Made by a program: the position numbers and the translations under genes. 64,000 nucleotides of DNA. Source: Amphiura filiformis. Taxonomy: Eukaryota; Echinodermata; Ophiuroidea; Amphilepidida; Amphiuridae. Location: positions 54,305,706 through 54,369,705 of the forward strand of contig NC_092636.1 of assembly GCF_039555335.1 (NCBI RefSeq). Reading direction: 5' to 3'. Of the stretch, positions 24,932 through 36,672 are shown in pieces (positions within the stretch are counted from its first letter, which is position 1; every line of letters starts with the position of its first letter). Below the pieces are notes generated by a model. That model was not told where the DNA came from, did not search any database, and worked only from the letters and a program-made list of their open reading frames with translations.

Positions 24932-27202
24932 TGTATCATGTATATTGAACCATCTCTTAAAAGCTAGAATCACGAAATACCCCTTTAAGACTAACAACGT
25001 TGATTAACGACTGTTTGTATTTTGAGAGTGAATAAAACATAAACGTAAACAATGTGACTTAAGGTGGTTATATTATTATGTTCTTGACCACGGACAGTGA
25101 TGGGCAACAGCTTTATTATATTTTTTTAGTACGAGGCACTTCAAATGTGACAGCAGAGTTAGAGTGAAGTGCGTGGAAGTTATGTGAGTCAGAGGTTGAA
25201 AATAAGAAAAGATGTAATATAACCAATTAGTATGGAATGGTGGAATATCATCACAAGCTACGTCCTCATGACGTGCTGGATGATCGCCACCCAGTGTTTG
25301 GATTTCTTTGAAATGACCGGAAGATCGCCACGCGGCGAACGGGCCTTTTTTCCAGGGTCTATTTATGGGACCCACCGACGGTAACGAATCGCTACGCTGC
25401 AGTGTGTGGAAATCCTCTAAGGGTTCACCTGGTGATCATCTGGACAAATTCTAATACTGCTTGACACCACCCGACATAGGAGAATTCCCACTCGCTGCGT
25501 AACGATCTTCCGGACATTCATATGGTTATGATGGTCGTCAGTATATCTTCATATATGAAGGGCCGGGTCACAGTGTCATCGCCCCGATATCTTCATGGTA
25601 GAAATCGCCATGGTAGGTGGAATCCACAGCCACGCATGACCATTTTGTTCCGACCTTTGAGACGCATAATGAGCCGAACGACATCCGACTAAGGCTACTG
25701 ACAATATCCTGGTAATTGACCTTTCTGTGTGTGAGTGAGCTTGTATACGCCATGTCTGAGGTCAGTGGTCATATTATGCTTTTAGACTGCTTGCACGAGT
25801 GAGTGGAGCTAGCCTATACGCTGCGCTATAGTACGGCACATATAAAATCAGAATTTTTGTAAGTTTTTGAGTTCAAGACGCAAGCTTCTTTCTCAAGACG
25901 CAAGCTAACGACTATCATATCCGTTCAATACATATATTCAAGTGCAAGGAACCAAATCTGGCTTCTTCAGACTAAATAAATTACGGGAGATATTCATCAT
26001 TTTCTACCGCGGTATCCAAAGATTTATCGTCTGAATATCAAATCGTGCATAGCACATTCACGTATATCGATCCCGGGTATTCATTTCAATGTCTCTGCTG
26101 TGTAATGTAATTATTAACCGGGCGATGTCGGTGTGCGGGTGTGAACTTATTTTTGGACACGCCTCTAAAAATATAATGATACCCACACAGTGATCTGTCT
26201 GTACACAGATTATATTTTGAAAAGGCTATGGTGTATCACATGTTACCACATGTCAGTCATCAGATAGTTATTGGACCATGTAAACCTGCAAAAAACGCGA
26301 TATAGGCCTACTTCTCAGCCTATGGTAAACAAATACAAACGTTGCCTGACAATCGTCACGTGGCGATTCTCCGATCATTTAAAACTAATCTAAACATTGC
26401 GTGGCCAGGGGCGTATCAACTGCCCCGGGAGCCCTTATCAGCTCCTTATCAGCTCCATCTTTTTCGCTTTTGCTCTATTTCATTGCCCTCGGGCCCCTGA
26501 CTTCGTCCACCCTGTCCACCTCCTTGCTACGCTACACTGTACGTGGCGATCCTCCGACATCGGAGGATTCCCACTCACCGCGTGGTGATCCTCCAAACCC
26601 GTAGATTCCCACTCATTGTGTGTGTGTGTGGGGTGGGGGTGGGTGTTGTGATTCCTGGTGATATGATATGATGGTGTTCTCCCAAGCACGTGGCAAGGGT
26701 CAATTATACCATACTTGTCTATATACGAATCCAACTAGCCAAGTCATGGTTAGGATTTGGTCGGCCATTACTGGGTTCCGGGTGCACCTAACTGGTGTTG
26801 TGACTGCCCAATTGGGTGGATTAAAACCCGCTTAAAAATCGATGTTATATTGTATTGTGTTGTAAACTTTCATCATTCTTTTGTCTACGTGTAACACGGG
26901 TGATGGAATGCAGTTTAAAATTCCCGCCAAGGACGCATCATTTACATTTCTGGTGGGATTTACTCAGCGGGGACCCAGTTATGGCTGCTATTGAGGTGTA
27001 GGAATGCGTGAAATTGGATTCGTCTATAACTGGGGTAACATACCTTCTAGATCAACTTCCTTGGCTCCCACATGGCACAACGATATTCATATTGTAGTCT
27101 GCATTATGTAGACATCTCCAAATCATTATAAACATTGTATACCCTGCTATTCACCGTAGAAGTAGATACGTAACCGTAATTATACGTAAACGTAATTATC
27201 AG
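24932..27202. other. No gene seen; mixed moderately GC-rich DNA
   Basis: Stretches near 25250-25790 and 26400-26620 are more GC-rich and contain a recurring ATCCTCC/GGAGGATTCCCACTC motif (26547-26611, also weakly at 25480-25500). No protein family was recognised on either strand. Confidence 0.4.
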
Positions 27203-27327
27203 AGAGATTGCGATTTCCAAACGTACGTATCGAACGTACGTGGAATATATTAAAAACCACTCTCCTGTGACGGGATTTTGAATAGATTCCACGTATGTTC
27301 GATGCTACGTTTGAAATCGCAATCTCT
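27203..27327. repeat. Foldback element with about 48-nt arms
   Basis: AGAGATTGCGATTTCCAAAC at the left end pairs with GTTTGAAATCGCAATCTCT at the right. The pairing continues inward through ACGTACG, CGAACGTACGTGGAAT and ATTCCACGTATGTTCG around a loop of about 30 nt. It is immediately preceded by a CCGTAGAAGTAGATACGTAA segment like the end of the 61303-61601 element. Confidence 0.75.
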
Positions 27328-27330
27328 ATC

Positions 27331-28594
27331 GTAGCAATGGGTGCATACTATCTTTGAATGTATCGCCTTGCACTAGATCACCGTGGTCATCTGGGGCGGA
27401 CATGTTATAATGAATTTAAAAGAGCAGCAACGACACCACTTGCATTACATTCCAGATGTTAAATCTACATCATATGCAAAACTTGAGGAAAAATGAATGT
27501 GGCGTTTTTATTTTAGGGCCATTTTTCTTTAACCGGTTTTTACATGTAGCCCAAAGGATAGAGCGCCTGTTGAGGGGGATATAACCCCCATTTAAGTAGA
27601 GTCCCTATATATGGAGAGTTGCGACAACTTCCAAAAATCCGCCATTTTGTGTCCAAATTGTGTCTAAAGTCAGGTATTAAAACCGACCGCTATATGTGCA
27701 GTACCGCATGCGGTAAAAATAGTTCCTAAAGTTATACAGTAAGTCTATGGGAAAATCCTGCCAATTTGCATATAAATGGTCATAACTTTAAAAAAACGAC
27801 CTCCAAACTCATTATACGTACACATATTAAAAGCTAACACAATAATGATTCCAAATTTGGGCATACCAATTCTCATTTACAAGTCACGTGCCGGGGTCAC
27901 GTGACCAAAATCTTAGCTAAAACGTCAAAAAACCATAATTTTTGTGATTTTGATGAAAATCAAGGGAAAAAACGGTTTAAATGAGTCTAACTCCGTTATT
28001 TTTTTTAACCTTGGATCTGAAACTTTGCAGATATGTCAAGGTTGATAAAAACTTACCATATATAGTAAAATAAAGTGAGTCTTATATTTTACTGTTGCCA
28101 TGGTAACGTTAAGTTTATACTCCCAGAAATTATCTACCATTCTAGTAGAACGATTTAGTCTATAATTATCTTAACATTATTACTACATTACAGTCAGTTC
28201 TTGTTGAGTCAGTTTTGTTTCAATAACGTCATTATGTGGCAAACGGCCGAATCATGATTCGTCTTTTGATAAAGTCATGTTATTACAAGTATAAAATTAT
28301 TTTGAATTAGAGATCAAATGCTTGCAATAATAAAATATCTCTAGATGGCAGCATATCAATTCTCCAACATTGAAATCGCAATGCTCTTTTGCTTCAAATC
28401 ATTGTTCTCCAACGATGTTCAGTGTGATAAGTAGCGAAAGAGGACGGCATACAGGGTTAGCTACCGGTGCAGCGCCAGAGGTGCAGCGCAGTCAACGATT
28501 ATCACCGTTAAGAAATTGATATGTTGCCCTCATGAGTTAAAGTGTTAATCCCTTGTTCAATAATTCATGCGTAACATGAAGCCACGCTTATTCA
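27331..28594. other. No gene seen
   Basis: Unassigned DNA. The part from 27535 to 28130 resembles repetitive intergenic sequence (for example CCGCCATTTTGTGTCCAAATTG and CTTTGCAGATATGTCAAGGTTG), but no second copy is in this window and no element ends were identified. Confidence 0.4.
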
Positions 28595-28969
28595 GGAAGC
28601 TAAAAAGAACAACACCAAAGAAAACAAGGATAAGTTTACAAAAGCTAGAAAGGACTACAATCATGCAGAGAAGGTAGCCAGAAGGAGCTATAACAACAAG
28701 TAGGGGAAAGAACTCTCAGATGGCAACCTCAGCAGCAAGAAATGGTGTGAACAGGGACCAGGGCCGGCACATCCTCCTCTCAGCTATGACAACATCATCA
28801 CGTCATGTGCCCCGAGAAACACCAGCGGTCACGTGACGACCACGGAATAAACCAGTGGCTCCGAAGGCTTGTGGATGCAAGCCGCAGGCTACCACAGCTC
28901 TGAATATAATAGTCGTGAGACGTAAGTTAAAACTTTCTTATACTATTTTTGAGTATTTTGTATCCTTAT

Positions 28970-29201
28970 ATTTGGCAATTTTAGCCCCAAAAGTGCCAAT
29001 TTTTGGGCGCTTCGCACGAATTTTATTCCACTTTTGCACTAGATTTCATCAGTTTAGCTTCGGTATGGCAAAATTTTTCGCGCGCTTCACGCGCATTTGT
29101 ACCCTGGACTTATTCTGTCGCCAAAAGGCGCTGGATTCACTATACTTCAACAATTTTTTTTCAACCCCATCTCCCCATGTTAAAAAGAATGATCTACGCC
29201 A
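28970..29201. repeat. Dispersed element inside the LINE, partner at 36173-36503
   Basis: It matches the 36-kb copy across TTTTAGCCCCAAAAGTG, CTTCACGCGCATTTGTACCC and GCTGGATTCACTATACTTCA. Like that copy it ends in ATCTACGCCACT. Its left end is not well defined. It separates two coherent parts of the reverse transcriptase. Confidence 0.7.
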
Positions 29202-29461
29202 CTTAGCGCAGAACTTGCAAGACCACTCAGCCTGCTGCTTGAGCTTTGCTTCTCCCAGGGAGGTTTCCTAAGCCAATGGAAGACTACGTCTGTCATCCAT
29301 ATTCACAAGAGAGATTCTAAGTCTAATCCATCTATGCATACCGCACCATCTCTCTGCTCTACATCATGAGCAAGGTCATGGAGGCTGTTGTACAGAACCA
29401 ACTTCAGGAATACCTCCTTGGAAACCAACTGATATTGGATAGGCAATTTGGATTTAGGCCA

Positions 29462-30258
29462 TACTGCAGTTACTGTCCGTTTTCCTATACACAATACACA
29501 GTGCTCTTTCCCATTGACGCGTGACCTCTACAAATAGCCCTACGTTAAATGTATGGGGGTATGACTAGTAAACGTCGCTGTGTGAAAAATAACCGGCCAA
29601 TATTAAAAGTACTCTTCTAAAGTTCTAGAAAATATAGTTTTTAACATGTCCTAAATTTTTAGCTAATTTAGATGTTTGGAAATATTCGTACTTTGGTGTT
29701 TTAGTTAATGTTATAGGTAATAGTACATTGCCTAGTTAACGTCGCTGTGTGAAAAATAACCGGCCAATATTAAAAGTACTCTTCTAAAATTCTAGACAAT
29801 ATAGTTTTGTAACATGTCCTAAATTTTTAGCTAATTTAGGTGTTTGGAGAGGGTCGTACTTTTGTGTTTTAGGAAGGATATGTAAACGACAGATAACACC
29901 AAAAATATGAAGAAATTATTTCCAAACCGTGTTAAGTCAACAATCATTATGTTGCTCATTTTCAAGAATGCTGGTTTACAAAAAGCACGCCATTGTCTCA
30001 TTTCGTGAACAAAAGTACACATACCATTGTTTCCTTTCGTTTCCTTTATAATCGGTTACCCAACTGAAGCTATAATACAAACTTGATTGCGATATCGCAC
30101 ATGAAAACAGTCACATGTGCACAGCCAGAGAAGATCCGATTTAATCAGTTGAGCTGTTTCAATGAGTGTTATCTTGGTTTAATAGCTTTTAATGGGGTTA
30201 AGTCCTGCAAAGGTCGAGATGAATTCTACTGTCATGACTGTAGACATGACTGCATCAT
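29462..30258. mobile_element. Non-autonomous DNA element, copy 2, inserted in the LINE RT
   Basis: Removing this segment joins ...GGATTTAGGCCA to CATCACAGC... and restores a continuous RT reading (FGFRP followed by HHSTAD). GCCA flanks both sides (29458-29461 and 30259-30262), consistent with a 4-bp target duplication. The ends TACTGCAGTTACTG and GACTGCATCAT are inverse relatives. It is the same family as 4550-5463. An internal segment beginning GTCGCTGTGTGAAAAATAAC is tandemly repeated (29572 and 29740 onward). Confidence 0.75.
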
Positions 30259-30845
30259 GCCACATCACAGCACAGCTGATATCCTTACAGTACTGACCCA
30301 AGAGTGGTCCAACTCCAGGCAACAAAGTGCGTCTAATTGCACTGGCGATTAAAGGAGCATTTGACAACGTCTGGTATAATGGCCTTTGCTCGAAACTCAT
30401 GGCAAAAGGAGTATCCGGCAATCTGCTCACCTGAATTAAGAGCTACCTGATAGATCGTTCTATAAAAATTCCAAAAAGTTCCAAAAAAGTACTTCCTCCA
30501 TCAATGCATCTGTTCCCCAGGGGTCAATATTGGCCCCACTTTGTCTTCATTGATGACCTTGGTGATGAGTGTGAAAACCAACTCTACCTCTATTGATTCC
30601 ACCTTGTTCTGTGAGATTACATCTACAGACAAACCTGGAGCTGTTACTGTTAAACTCAACAGCAATGAACAGAAACTTGAGGATCTGGGCAGACAGATGG
30701 AAATGTAAGACAATGACAATATCAAGAAAGAGGAATCCAACCAAGCTAGATCTCATGTTTGGTACCAACAAATTGGCTGAGAAGGAGGAGCTGGAGATCC
30801 TGGGAGTCACAGACTCACAGTTGACAGCAAGCTGACCGGGAAGGT

Positions 30846-31820
30846 CTTGTCCAAGAGGCATCTAAAATTTGAATGTCAGCCCACTCTGATCTGTGTAAGG
30901 TAGATTAGGAACAACTGCCATTTTCTTAACCTCATTGGCATTGAAATAAAATGGAACACCCAAAATGATATTGCCATTGGTCTTGTTTGAGAAGAAACAT
31001 TATTTGTTGTTATTTTCATTTTACCTTCACTTTAAAAGATGTTTATTCTCTATCAAAAATATACACATTTGTAGGCTGGTTTTTCAAATGTCAAAATGCA
31101 ATGTTCGCAAATTGAAGTGAACTGAATTACAAAATATCCAGTCATTAGAGAATGAATTTGGAGAAAACCTTCTGATAATTACAAACACTCGCTGAGCAGC
31201 AAGACATTCCCTCTAAGCTTTTTAATCCGATAAGCTGATTATCTATTTGTTTTCATGAATTGGAAGACATTCTTTGGTGTATTACTGAGCTCAATCATCT
31301 GAAATTACTGGAGCGTCAGCCACCCAGGCTGGTGGCTCAGCATAGTATTTTATTAACAGAAGGTTTTCTCCAAATTCGTTTCCTAATGAAGTTGGACATA
31401 TAGGGATTTAAAAAAAAATTGAGTTTGAGTCGAGTGAGGTATGAAGGCCTTAAAGTAATGTTAGAAAGTTTGTTTGAACAAAAAAATATAAAAATAAAAA
31501 AATAACGCAAAAATCAACCTTATTTACTAACTTTAACTTTAAAAAAAGTTAAAGTTAGTTTCAGAGCTGGTGCCTTTCTTTACCAGGCATTGCGTGCTCT
31601 CATTCAAAATACATGGTACCTCGTGGACAAATAAAGAAATTGGGTATCGCAGCAAAAGGACTCATAAAATTAAACGGTAGTCGCGATTCACTTCATATTT
31701 TCACAGAAGGTGACTATTGAGTGTGGCATTTACAGAATTTTTCAATAATGGGAAAGTTCGACTTGGTTCTTGCATAATATCAATTCTTTGCTCTATTGCA
31801 CTTTTTTTTCACTCACCCTG
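30846..31820. mobile_element. Mariner-like element, copy 2, 5'-truncated
   Basis: From TTGTCCAAGAG to the terminus TTCACTCACCCTG this copy aligns with 21892-22568. The first 200 bp, including the left inverted end, are missing. The break lies at the LINE remnant within a short shared stretch (TTGTCCAAGAG). A separate 246-bp element (31143-31388) is nested inside. The right end abuts the 51-bp minisatellite. Confidence 0.8.
31143..31388. mobile_element. Nested MITE with about 32-bp inverted ends
   Basis: The left end is CATTAGAGAATGAATTTGGA, continuing GAAAACCTTCTG. The right end is the near-perfect inverse finishing TTTCCTAATG. It is absent from the otherwise matching site in the first element copy near 22169, so the empty site is available for comparison. 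No target duplication is evident. Confidence 0.8.
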
Positions 31821-31824
31821 TGAG

Positions 31825-32911
31825 TTGGCATTGCAACATTGGCCCAATGTTGGAATGCCATTCCTGTTCCGATAGTTGGCATTGCAACATTCGGCCAATG
31901 TTGCAATGCCATTCTTGTTTCGATAGTTGGCATTGCAACATTGGGCCAATGTTGCAATACCATTCATGTCTCGATAGTTGGCATTGCAACATTGGGCCAA
32001 TGTCGGAATGCCATTCCTGTTTTGATATTTGGCATTGCAACATTGGGCCAATGTTGGAATGCCATTCCTGTTCCGATAGTTGGCATTGCAACATTGGGCC
32101 AATGTTGGAATGCCATTCCTGTTTCAATAGTTGGCATTCCAACATTGGGCCAATGTTGCAATGCCATTCTTGTTTCGATAGTTGGCATTGCAACATTGGG
32201 CCAATGTTGCAATACCATTCATGTCTCGATAGTTGGCATTGCAACATTGGGCCAATGTCGGAATGCCATTCCTGTTTTGATATTTGGCATTGCAACATTG
32301 GGCCAATGTTGGAATGCCATTCCTGTTCCGATAGTTGGCATTGCAACATTGTGCCAATGTTGGAATGCCATTCCTGTTCCGATAGTTGGCATTGCAACAT
32401 TGGGCCAATGTTGCAATGCCATTCATGTCTCGATAGTTGGCATTGCAACATTGGGCCAATGTCGGAATGCCATTCCTGTTTTGATATTTGGCATTGCAAC
32501 ATTGGGCCAATGTTGGAATGCCATTCCTGTTCCGATAGTTGGCATTGCAACATTGGGCCAATGTTGGAACGCCATTCTTGTTTCGATAGTTGGCATTGCA
32601 ACATTGGGCCAATGTTGCAATGCCATTCATGTCTCGATAGTTGGCATTGCAACATTGGGCCAATGTCGGAATGCCATTGCTGTTTCGATAGTTGGCATTG
32701 CAACATTGGGCCAATGTTGGAATGCCATTCCTGTTTTGATAGTTGGCATTGCAACATTGGGCCAATGTTGGAATGACATTCCTGTTCCGATAGTTGGCAT
32801 TGCAACATTGGGCCAATGTTAAAATGCCATTCCTGTTTCGATAGTTGGCATTGTAACAGTGGGGCAATGTTGGTATGCCATTCCTGTTTCGATAGTTGGC
32901 ATTGCAACATT
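31825..32911. repeat. 51-bp palindromic minisatellite, 21 full units
   Basis: The unit starts TTGGCATTGCAACATTGGGC, and each unit carries a near-perfect 33-nt palindrome centred on TTGG-G-CCAA, followed by an 18-nt variable spacer such as ATTCCTGTTCCGATAG. Units begin every 51 bp exactly, from 31825 to the partial last unit at 32896. Spacer variants recur in order, so units 2-6 and 7-11 form a 255-bp higher-order repeat. Because 51 is divisible by three, long open frames appear in several frames on both strands. They are a by-product of the repeat, not genes. Confidence 0.95.
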
Positions 32912-33004
32912 TGATCAATATTCATAGAGCAATGCACTTTGGCCGGTTTAGTCATCAAAATATTGCCTATATTAACTTAAAACACTTCATCAAATGTACA
33001 CACC

Positions 33005-33078
33005 CAGGTTAGCTCAATCGGTACGGTAAGGCAGCAGACTCTCATACAGAAGGTCCCTGGTTCAAATCCCGTTAGGTA
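33005..33078 (+). repeat. tRNA-like segment, probable SINE head or pseudo-tRNA
   Basis: GGTTAGCTCAATCGGTA resembles an A box/D-arm. CTCATAC sits at the anticodon-loop position, and GGTTCAAATCC is a good B box. The ends do not form a clear acceptor stem (CCAGG against GTTAGG), and a GGTAAAGTAAGGTAAG tail follows. It is more likely SINE-derived than a functional tRNA. Confidence 0.5.
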
Positions 33079-33145
33079 AAGTAAGGTAAGTGACTTGTAT
33101 AAAATTATGCTAGGCAATTTTGTAATGTAACACTTAATGTAAGGG

Positions 33146-33581
33146 GTGTACCCTCGGGTGGTGAATTCTGAAAGTGGTCCGCCAAAATCGCTTTCCCCCT
33201 CTTTGGCCGTGCCAAAAATCTTTGCCCCCCTTGACGTGCCAAAAACCCTTTGCCTCCCTTTTGATGTGCCAAAAATCTTTGCCCCCCCCTCTTACACATG
33301 CAAGATTTTGGGGAACCTGAATTTAAAACCTTAAATTGTCTTATCATATAATGCGAGTGTACAGAGCAGAATAATTTGCATATTTGAACGTGTTCCTAAC
33401 GTTTTCCTACATCTTTTTAGGGCGTAATATATAGAAACGGCGCCAAAAATCGCTTGTCCCCCCTTTTCGACCTGCCAAAATTGCTTGACCCCCTTTCGAC
33501 CTGCCAAAAATGCTTGCCCCCCTCCTTTTGGCCTGCCAAAAATCTTTGCCCCCCCTATAATTCACCACCCCGGGGGTACAC
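33146..33581. repeat. Inverted-repeat element with internal 27-bp-type tandem repeats
   Basis: The ends GTGTACCCTCGGGTGGTGAA and TTCACCACCCCGGGGGTACAC are inverse copies. The interior is built of repeated GTGCCAAAAATCTTTGCCCC-like units (33180-33300 and 33440-33555). On the minus strand these read as repeated FLAR/GGQ-like peptides, which is not evidence of a gene. Confidence 0.7.
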
Positions 33582-35210
33582 ATAATTATTGCACCATCCC
33601 TAAGGACAGTATTCACCAAAGGCGACGTACAAAAATGCATGCCGACCCAAATTTCGGAAATTTCAGGAACAATTTTTTTGTATTTTCTCAAATTGCAAAT
33701 TATTTACAGATTTTGGTGACCCTACTTGCACGGTCCGTCCGCCCGTAGAATAGGGTTTCCTTTTTTCGTCGCCTAACTACTATTTTTGATTTTTTTTCAT
33801 GATTTTGTCTCAATGAGCTTCAATGGGCTTATTTGCCTTGGTTGGCATCTAGACATAGGGCCAACATAGGCCCGATGGCAGAAAAAACATTGCACAATGT
33901 TGCAAGCCAATGTTGGTCCAATGTTTGGACTTAATACATTGGGCCAACATTTGATCAATGTTGGACCTTGGTTGGCATTTCGACATTGCGCCAACACAGG
34001 CCCGATGGCAAAAAAGACACTGGCCCAATGTTGGTCCAATGTTTAGACTTAATTAGTTAAAAAATTGGGCCAACATTGGACCAATGTTGGACCTTGGTTG
34101 GCATCTAGACAGTTGGCCAACATATAGGCCCGATGGTAAAAAAGACATTGGCCCAATGTTGCAAGCCAATGTTGGTCCAATGTTTGAACTTAATACATTG
34201 GGCCAACATTTGACCAATGTTGGACCTTGGTTGGCATTTCGACATTGCGCCAACACAGGCCCGATGGCAAAAAAAGACATTTGCATATTTGAACGTGTTC
34301 CTAACGTTTTCCTACATCTTTTTAGGGCGTAATATATAGAAACGGCGCCAAAAATCGCTTGCCCCCCTTTCGACCTGCCAAAAATTGCTTGACCCCCCTT
34401 TCGACCTGCCAAAAATTGCTTGCCCCCCCCTCCTTTTGGCCTGCCAAAAAATCTTTGCCCCCCCCCCTATAATTCACCACCCTGGGGGTACACATAATTA
34501 TTGCACCACCCCTAAGGACAGTATTCACCGAAGGCGACGAAAAAAGAAAACCCTGTAGGCTGTTCTACGGGCCCGACCGACCCAGATTTTGAACAAATTG
34601 GGGAAAACAAATTTTCCTGTACAAATGCATGCCGACACAAATTTCGGAAATTTCAGGAACAAATTTATTTTTTTGGTATTTTCTCAAATTGCAAATTATT
34701 TACAGATTTTGGTGACCCTACTCACGGTCCGTCCGCCCGTAGAATAGGGTTTCCTTTTTTCGTCGCCTAACTACTATTTTTGATTTTTTTTCATGATTTT
34801 GTCTCAATGAGCTTCAATGGGCTTATTTGCCTTGGTTGGCATCTAGACATAGGGCCAACATAGGCCCGATGGCAGAAAAAACATTGCCCAATGTTGCAAG
34901 CCAATGTTGGTCCAATGTTTGGACTTAATACATTGGGCCAACATTTGATCAATGTTGGACCTTGGTTGGCATTTTGACATTGCGCCAACACAGGCCCGAT
35001 GGCTAAAAAGACACTGGCCCAATGTTGGTCCAATGTTTAGACTTAATTAGTAAAAAATTGGGCCAACATTGGACCAATGTTGGACCTTGGTTGGCATCTA
35101 GACAGTTGGCCAACATATAGGCCCGATGGTAAAAAAGACATTGGCCCAATGTTGCAAGCCAATGTTGGTCCAATGTTTGAACTTACATTGGGCCAATGTT
35201 AATTGTTATC
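33376..35210. repeat. Tandem duplication of a roughly 0.9-kb block with CCAATGTTGG motifs
   Basis: Copy 1 is about 33376-34280 and copy 2 is about 34281-35210. Both start TTTGCATATTTGAACGTGTT (34281 starts TTGCATATTT). Copy 2 has an extra segment of about 90 bp at 34536-34625. The second half of each copy is filled with ACATTGGGCCAATGTTGGACC-type partial palindromes related to the 51-bp minisatellite unit. Confidence 0.8.
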
Positions 35211-35289
35211 TGGGCGTCCTCTACAAAATGCACACCGGGGTGTGCCTACCAGATCTGAAAGTACTGAGCTCTACTGAGCCATTTTTTGT

Positions 35290-35394
35290 AGTCAGAAAAA
35301 GAGCTAAAAAAAAAAAAAAAAAATAAAAAAAAATAAAAAATAAATAAATAAATATTATAGATAAATAAATAAACAAACAATAAAGGTTGGTTAA

Positions 35395-35477
<83 letters not shown>
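35290..35477. repeat. A-rich tract and (AAAT)n microsatellite
   Basis: An A-run with interspersed T is followed by AATAAACAAACAATAAAGGT and more than 15 uninterrupted TAAA units. The same AACAATAAAGGTTGGTT phrase recurs just beyond the other side of the Harbinger-like element, at 38491-38507. Confidence 0.9.
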
Positions 35478-36172
35478 GGGACCGTTCATTATTTCCACCG
35501 GAGGGGGGCCGGGAGAATACATGGGGGTCAGATGGTTTTTGTCAGGCAAAAAGGGGGGGGTCAGATGGTTTTTAGTTATTGAAAGGGGGGGTCAGATGGT
35601 TTTGCATCTCAAAAATCCTGGAGCTTCCGGGGGCTTCGCCCCCTGGACCCCCATCTAATAGAAATTCACCTTTTCAGAAATTATATTATGGTTGTGTGAT
35701 GGACAAATGTTTCGGACAAAATTAATGTGCAGTGACTGCCACTGAGTAGTGAACACATACAAACCACAGACACCCTAGCCCTATGGATGGGGTGTACATG
35801 TCTGTGTGCATGTTTTCTCTCTTTCAAGAGTTTAATGAATTAGAAAGTTCCATGAAAGGAATTTTAGATATTTTTATATAGTCAAAATATTAATTAAAAT
35901 ATGTATAATTATCAATTATTTCATTAACGATAACAGTAATGATTCTGGGAAGTGAAATCTAAATAATTTTGTGGATATGTTGGATATTGTGATAACAAAT
36001 TTTGAATCAAATTTGAGATCTATTTTGACATTTTTAGATAATCATTTCACATTTTACATGGATCTAATTGGACTTTCTGTGTCCAAGTTTGAGCCGAACC
36101 GAGTCTGTTTGTGAGCTTTTGTGTCCGAGTCCGGCAAAAAGTGGACTTGAGTCTGATCGATACATCACCATA

Positions 36173-36503
36173 GGCGTAGATCCCTCCCAATATTTTGCCA
36201 GGGGGATGCCCCATACAATCACCCCCCCCCCCCCAATGTTGACACCTAAATATAGGTTTCTGACCACATATTTGCCCATTTTAGCCCCAAAAGTGCAAAT
36301 TTCCGCGCGCTTCGCCCGCATTTATTATTCCACTTTTGCACCATATTTCATCAGTTTAGCTACAAAATATCAAAAATGTTCGTGCGCTTCACGCGCATTT
36401 GTACCCTAAACTTATTTTGACGCCAAAAGGTGCTGGATTCACTATACTTCAAGAATTTTTTCCAATCCCATCCCCCCCCAATGTCAAAAAAGAAATCTAC
36501 GCC
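36173..36503. repeat. Nested MITE with GGCGTAGAT ends
   Basis: Left GGCGTAGATCCCTCCC and right GAAATCTACGCC are inverse ends. The interior carries a C-run at about 36212-36234 and the body shared with 28970-29201. An ORF through it on the plus strand is a repeat artefact. Confidence 0.65.
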
Positions 36504-36672
36504 ACTGTACATGTACATCACTAATTTATGGTAAGATGTCACAAACTACTTTTTATTCCTTTTAATATAGGCCTACTGATGAAGAAGATTTTGCAACTCA
36601 TTCATTTTACACCAAATGGGGCTATGTACTGCACCCAGTATCAACATGTATGAGAAGTTGATGCATACTTAC

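Larger units (their letters stand above)
28595..30840 (+). pseudogene. Dead LINE (non-LTR retrotransposon) reverse transcriptase
   Basis: Pieces of a LINE ORF2 read in order on the plus strand. At 28595-28850 is the linker before the RT (KARKDYNHAEKVARRSY). At 29213-29461 are RT blocks (YRTISLLYIMSKVMEAV, then DRQFGFRP). At 30263-30600 are HHSTADILTVLTQEW and the motif-A region LAIKGAFDNVW, then the region before the catalytic loop ending FIDDLGDE. At 30600-30720 is the part after it (STLFCEITSTDKPGAV). Lesions are clear. The first catalytic Asp of motif A is Ala. A TGA replaces a Trp codon after SGNLLT. A small deletion removes the YADD catalytic motif after LYLY. Two DNA elements interrupt the ORF (about 28970-29201 and 29462-30258). 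The style of the motifs suggests a Jockey/CR1-like clade, which is an inference. Confidence 0.85.

Noticed and set aside
24744..25007. 87-codon ORF as a small gene
   Set aside because: It lies across a foldback element, resembles no family I know, and has no supporting splice or regulatory signals.
28855..29271. 138-codon plus-strand ORF as a gene
   Set aside because: It spans a dispersed element (shared with 36173-36503) and the edge of the LINE, and contains no conserved domain.
31825..32911. CRISPR-like array (palindromic repeat plus short spacer)
   Set aside because: The spacers are themselves repeated variants of one sequence, the whole 51-bp unit is tandem, and the context is an animal genome. 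No cas genes are present.
31796..32958. Long open reading frames of up to 381 codons on both strands
   Set aside because: They arise because the 51-bp repeat is a multiple of three and stop-free in several frames. The peptides are pure repeat and appear on both strands at once.
33105..34528. Minus-strand proteins rich in FLAxxKGG repeats
   Set aside because: They are translations of a short tandem repeat (GCCAAAAATCTTTGCCCCCC-like) inside an inverted-repeat element and are not maintained between the duplicate copies.
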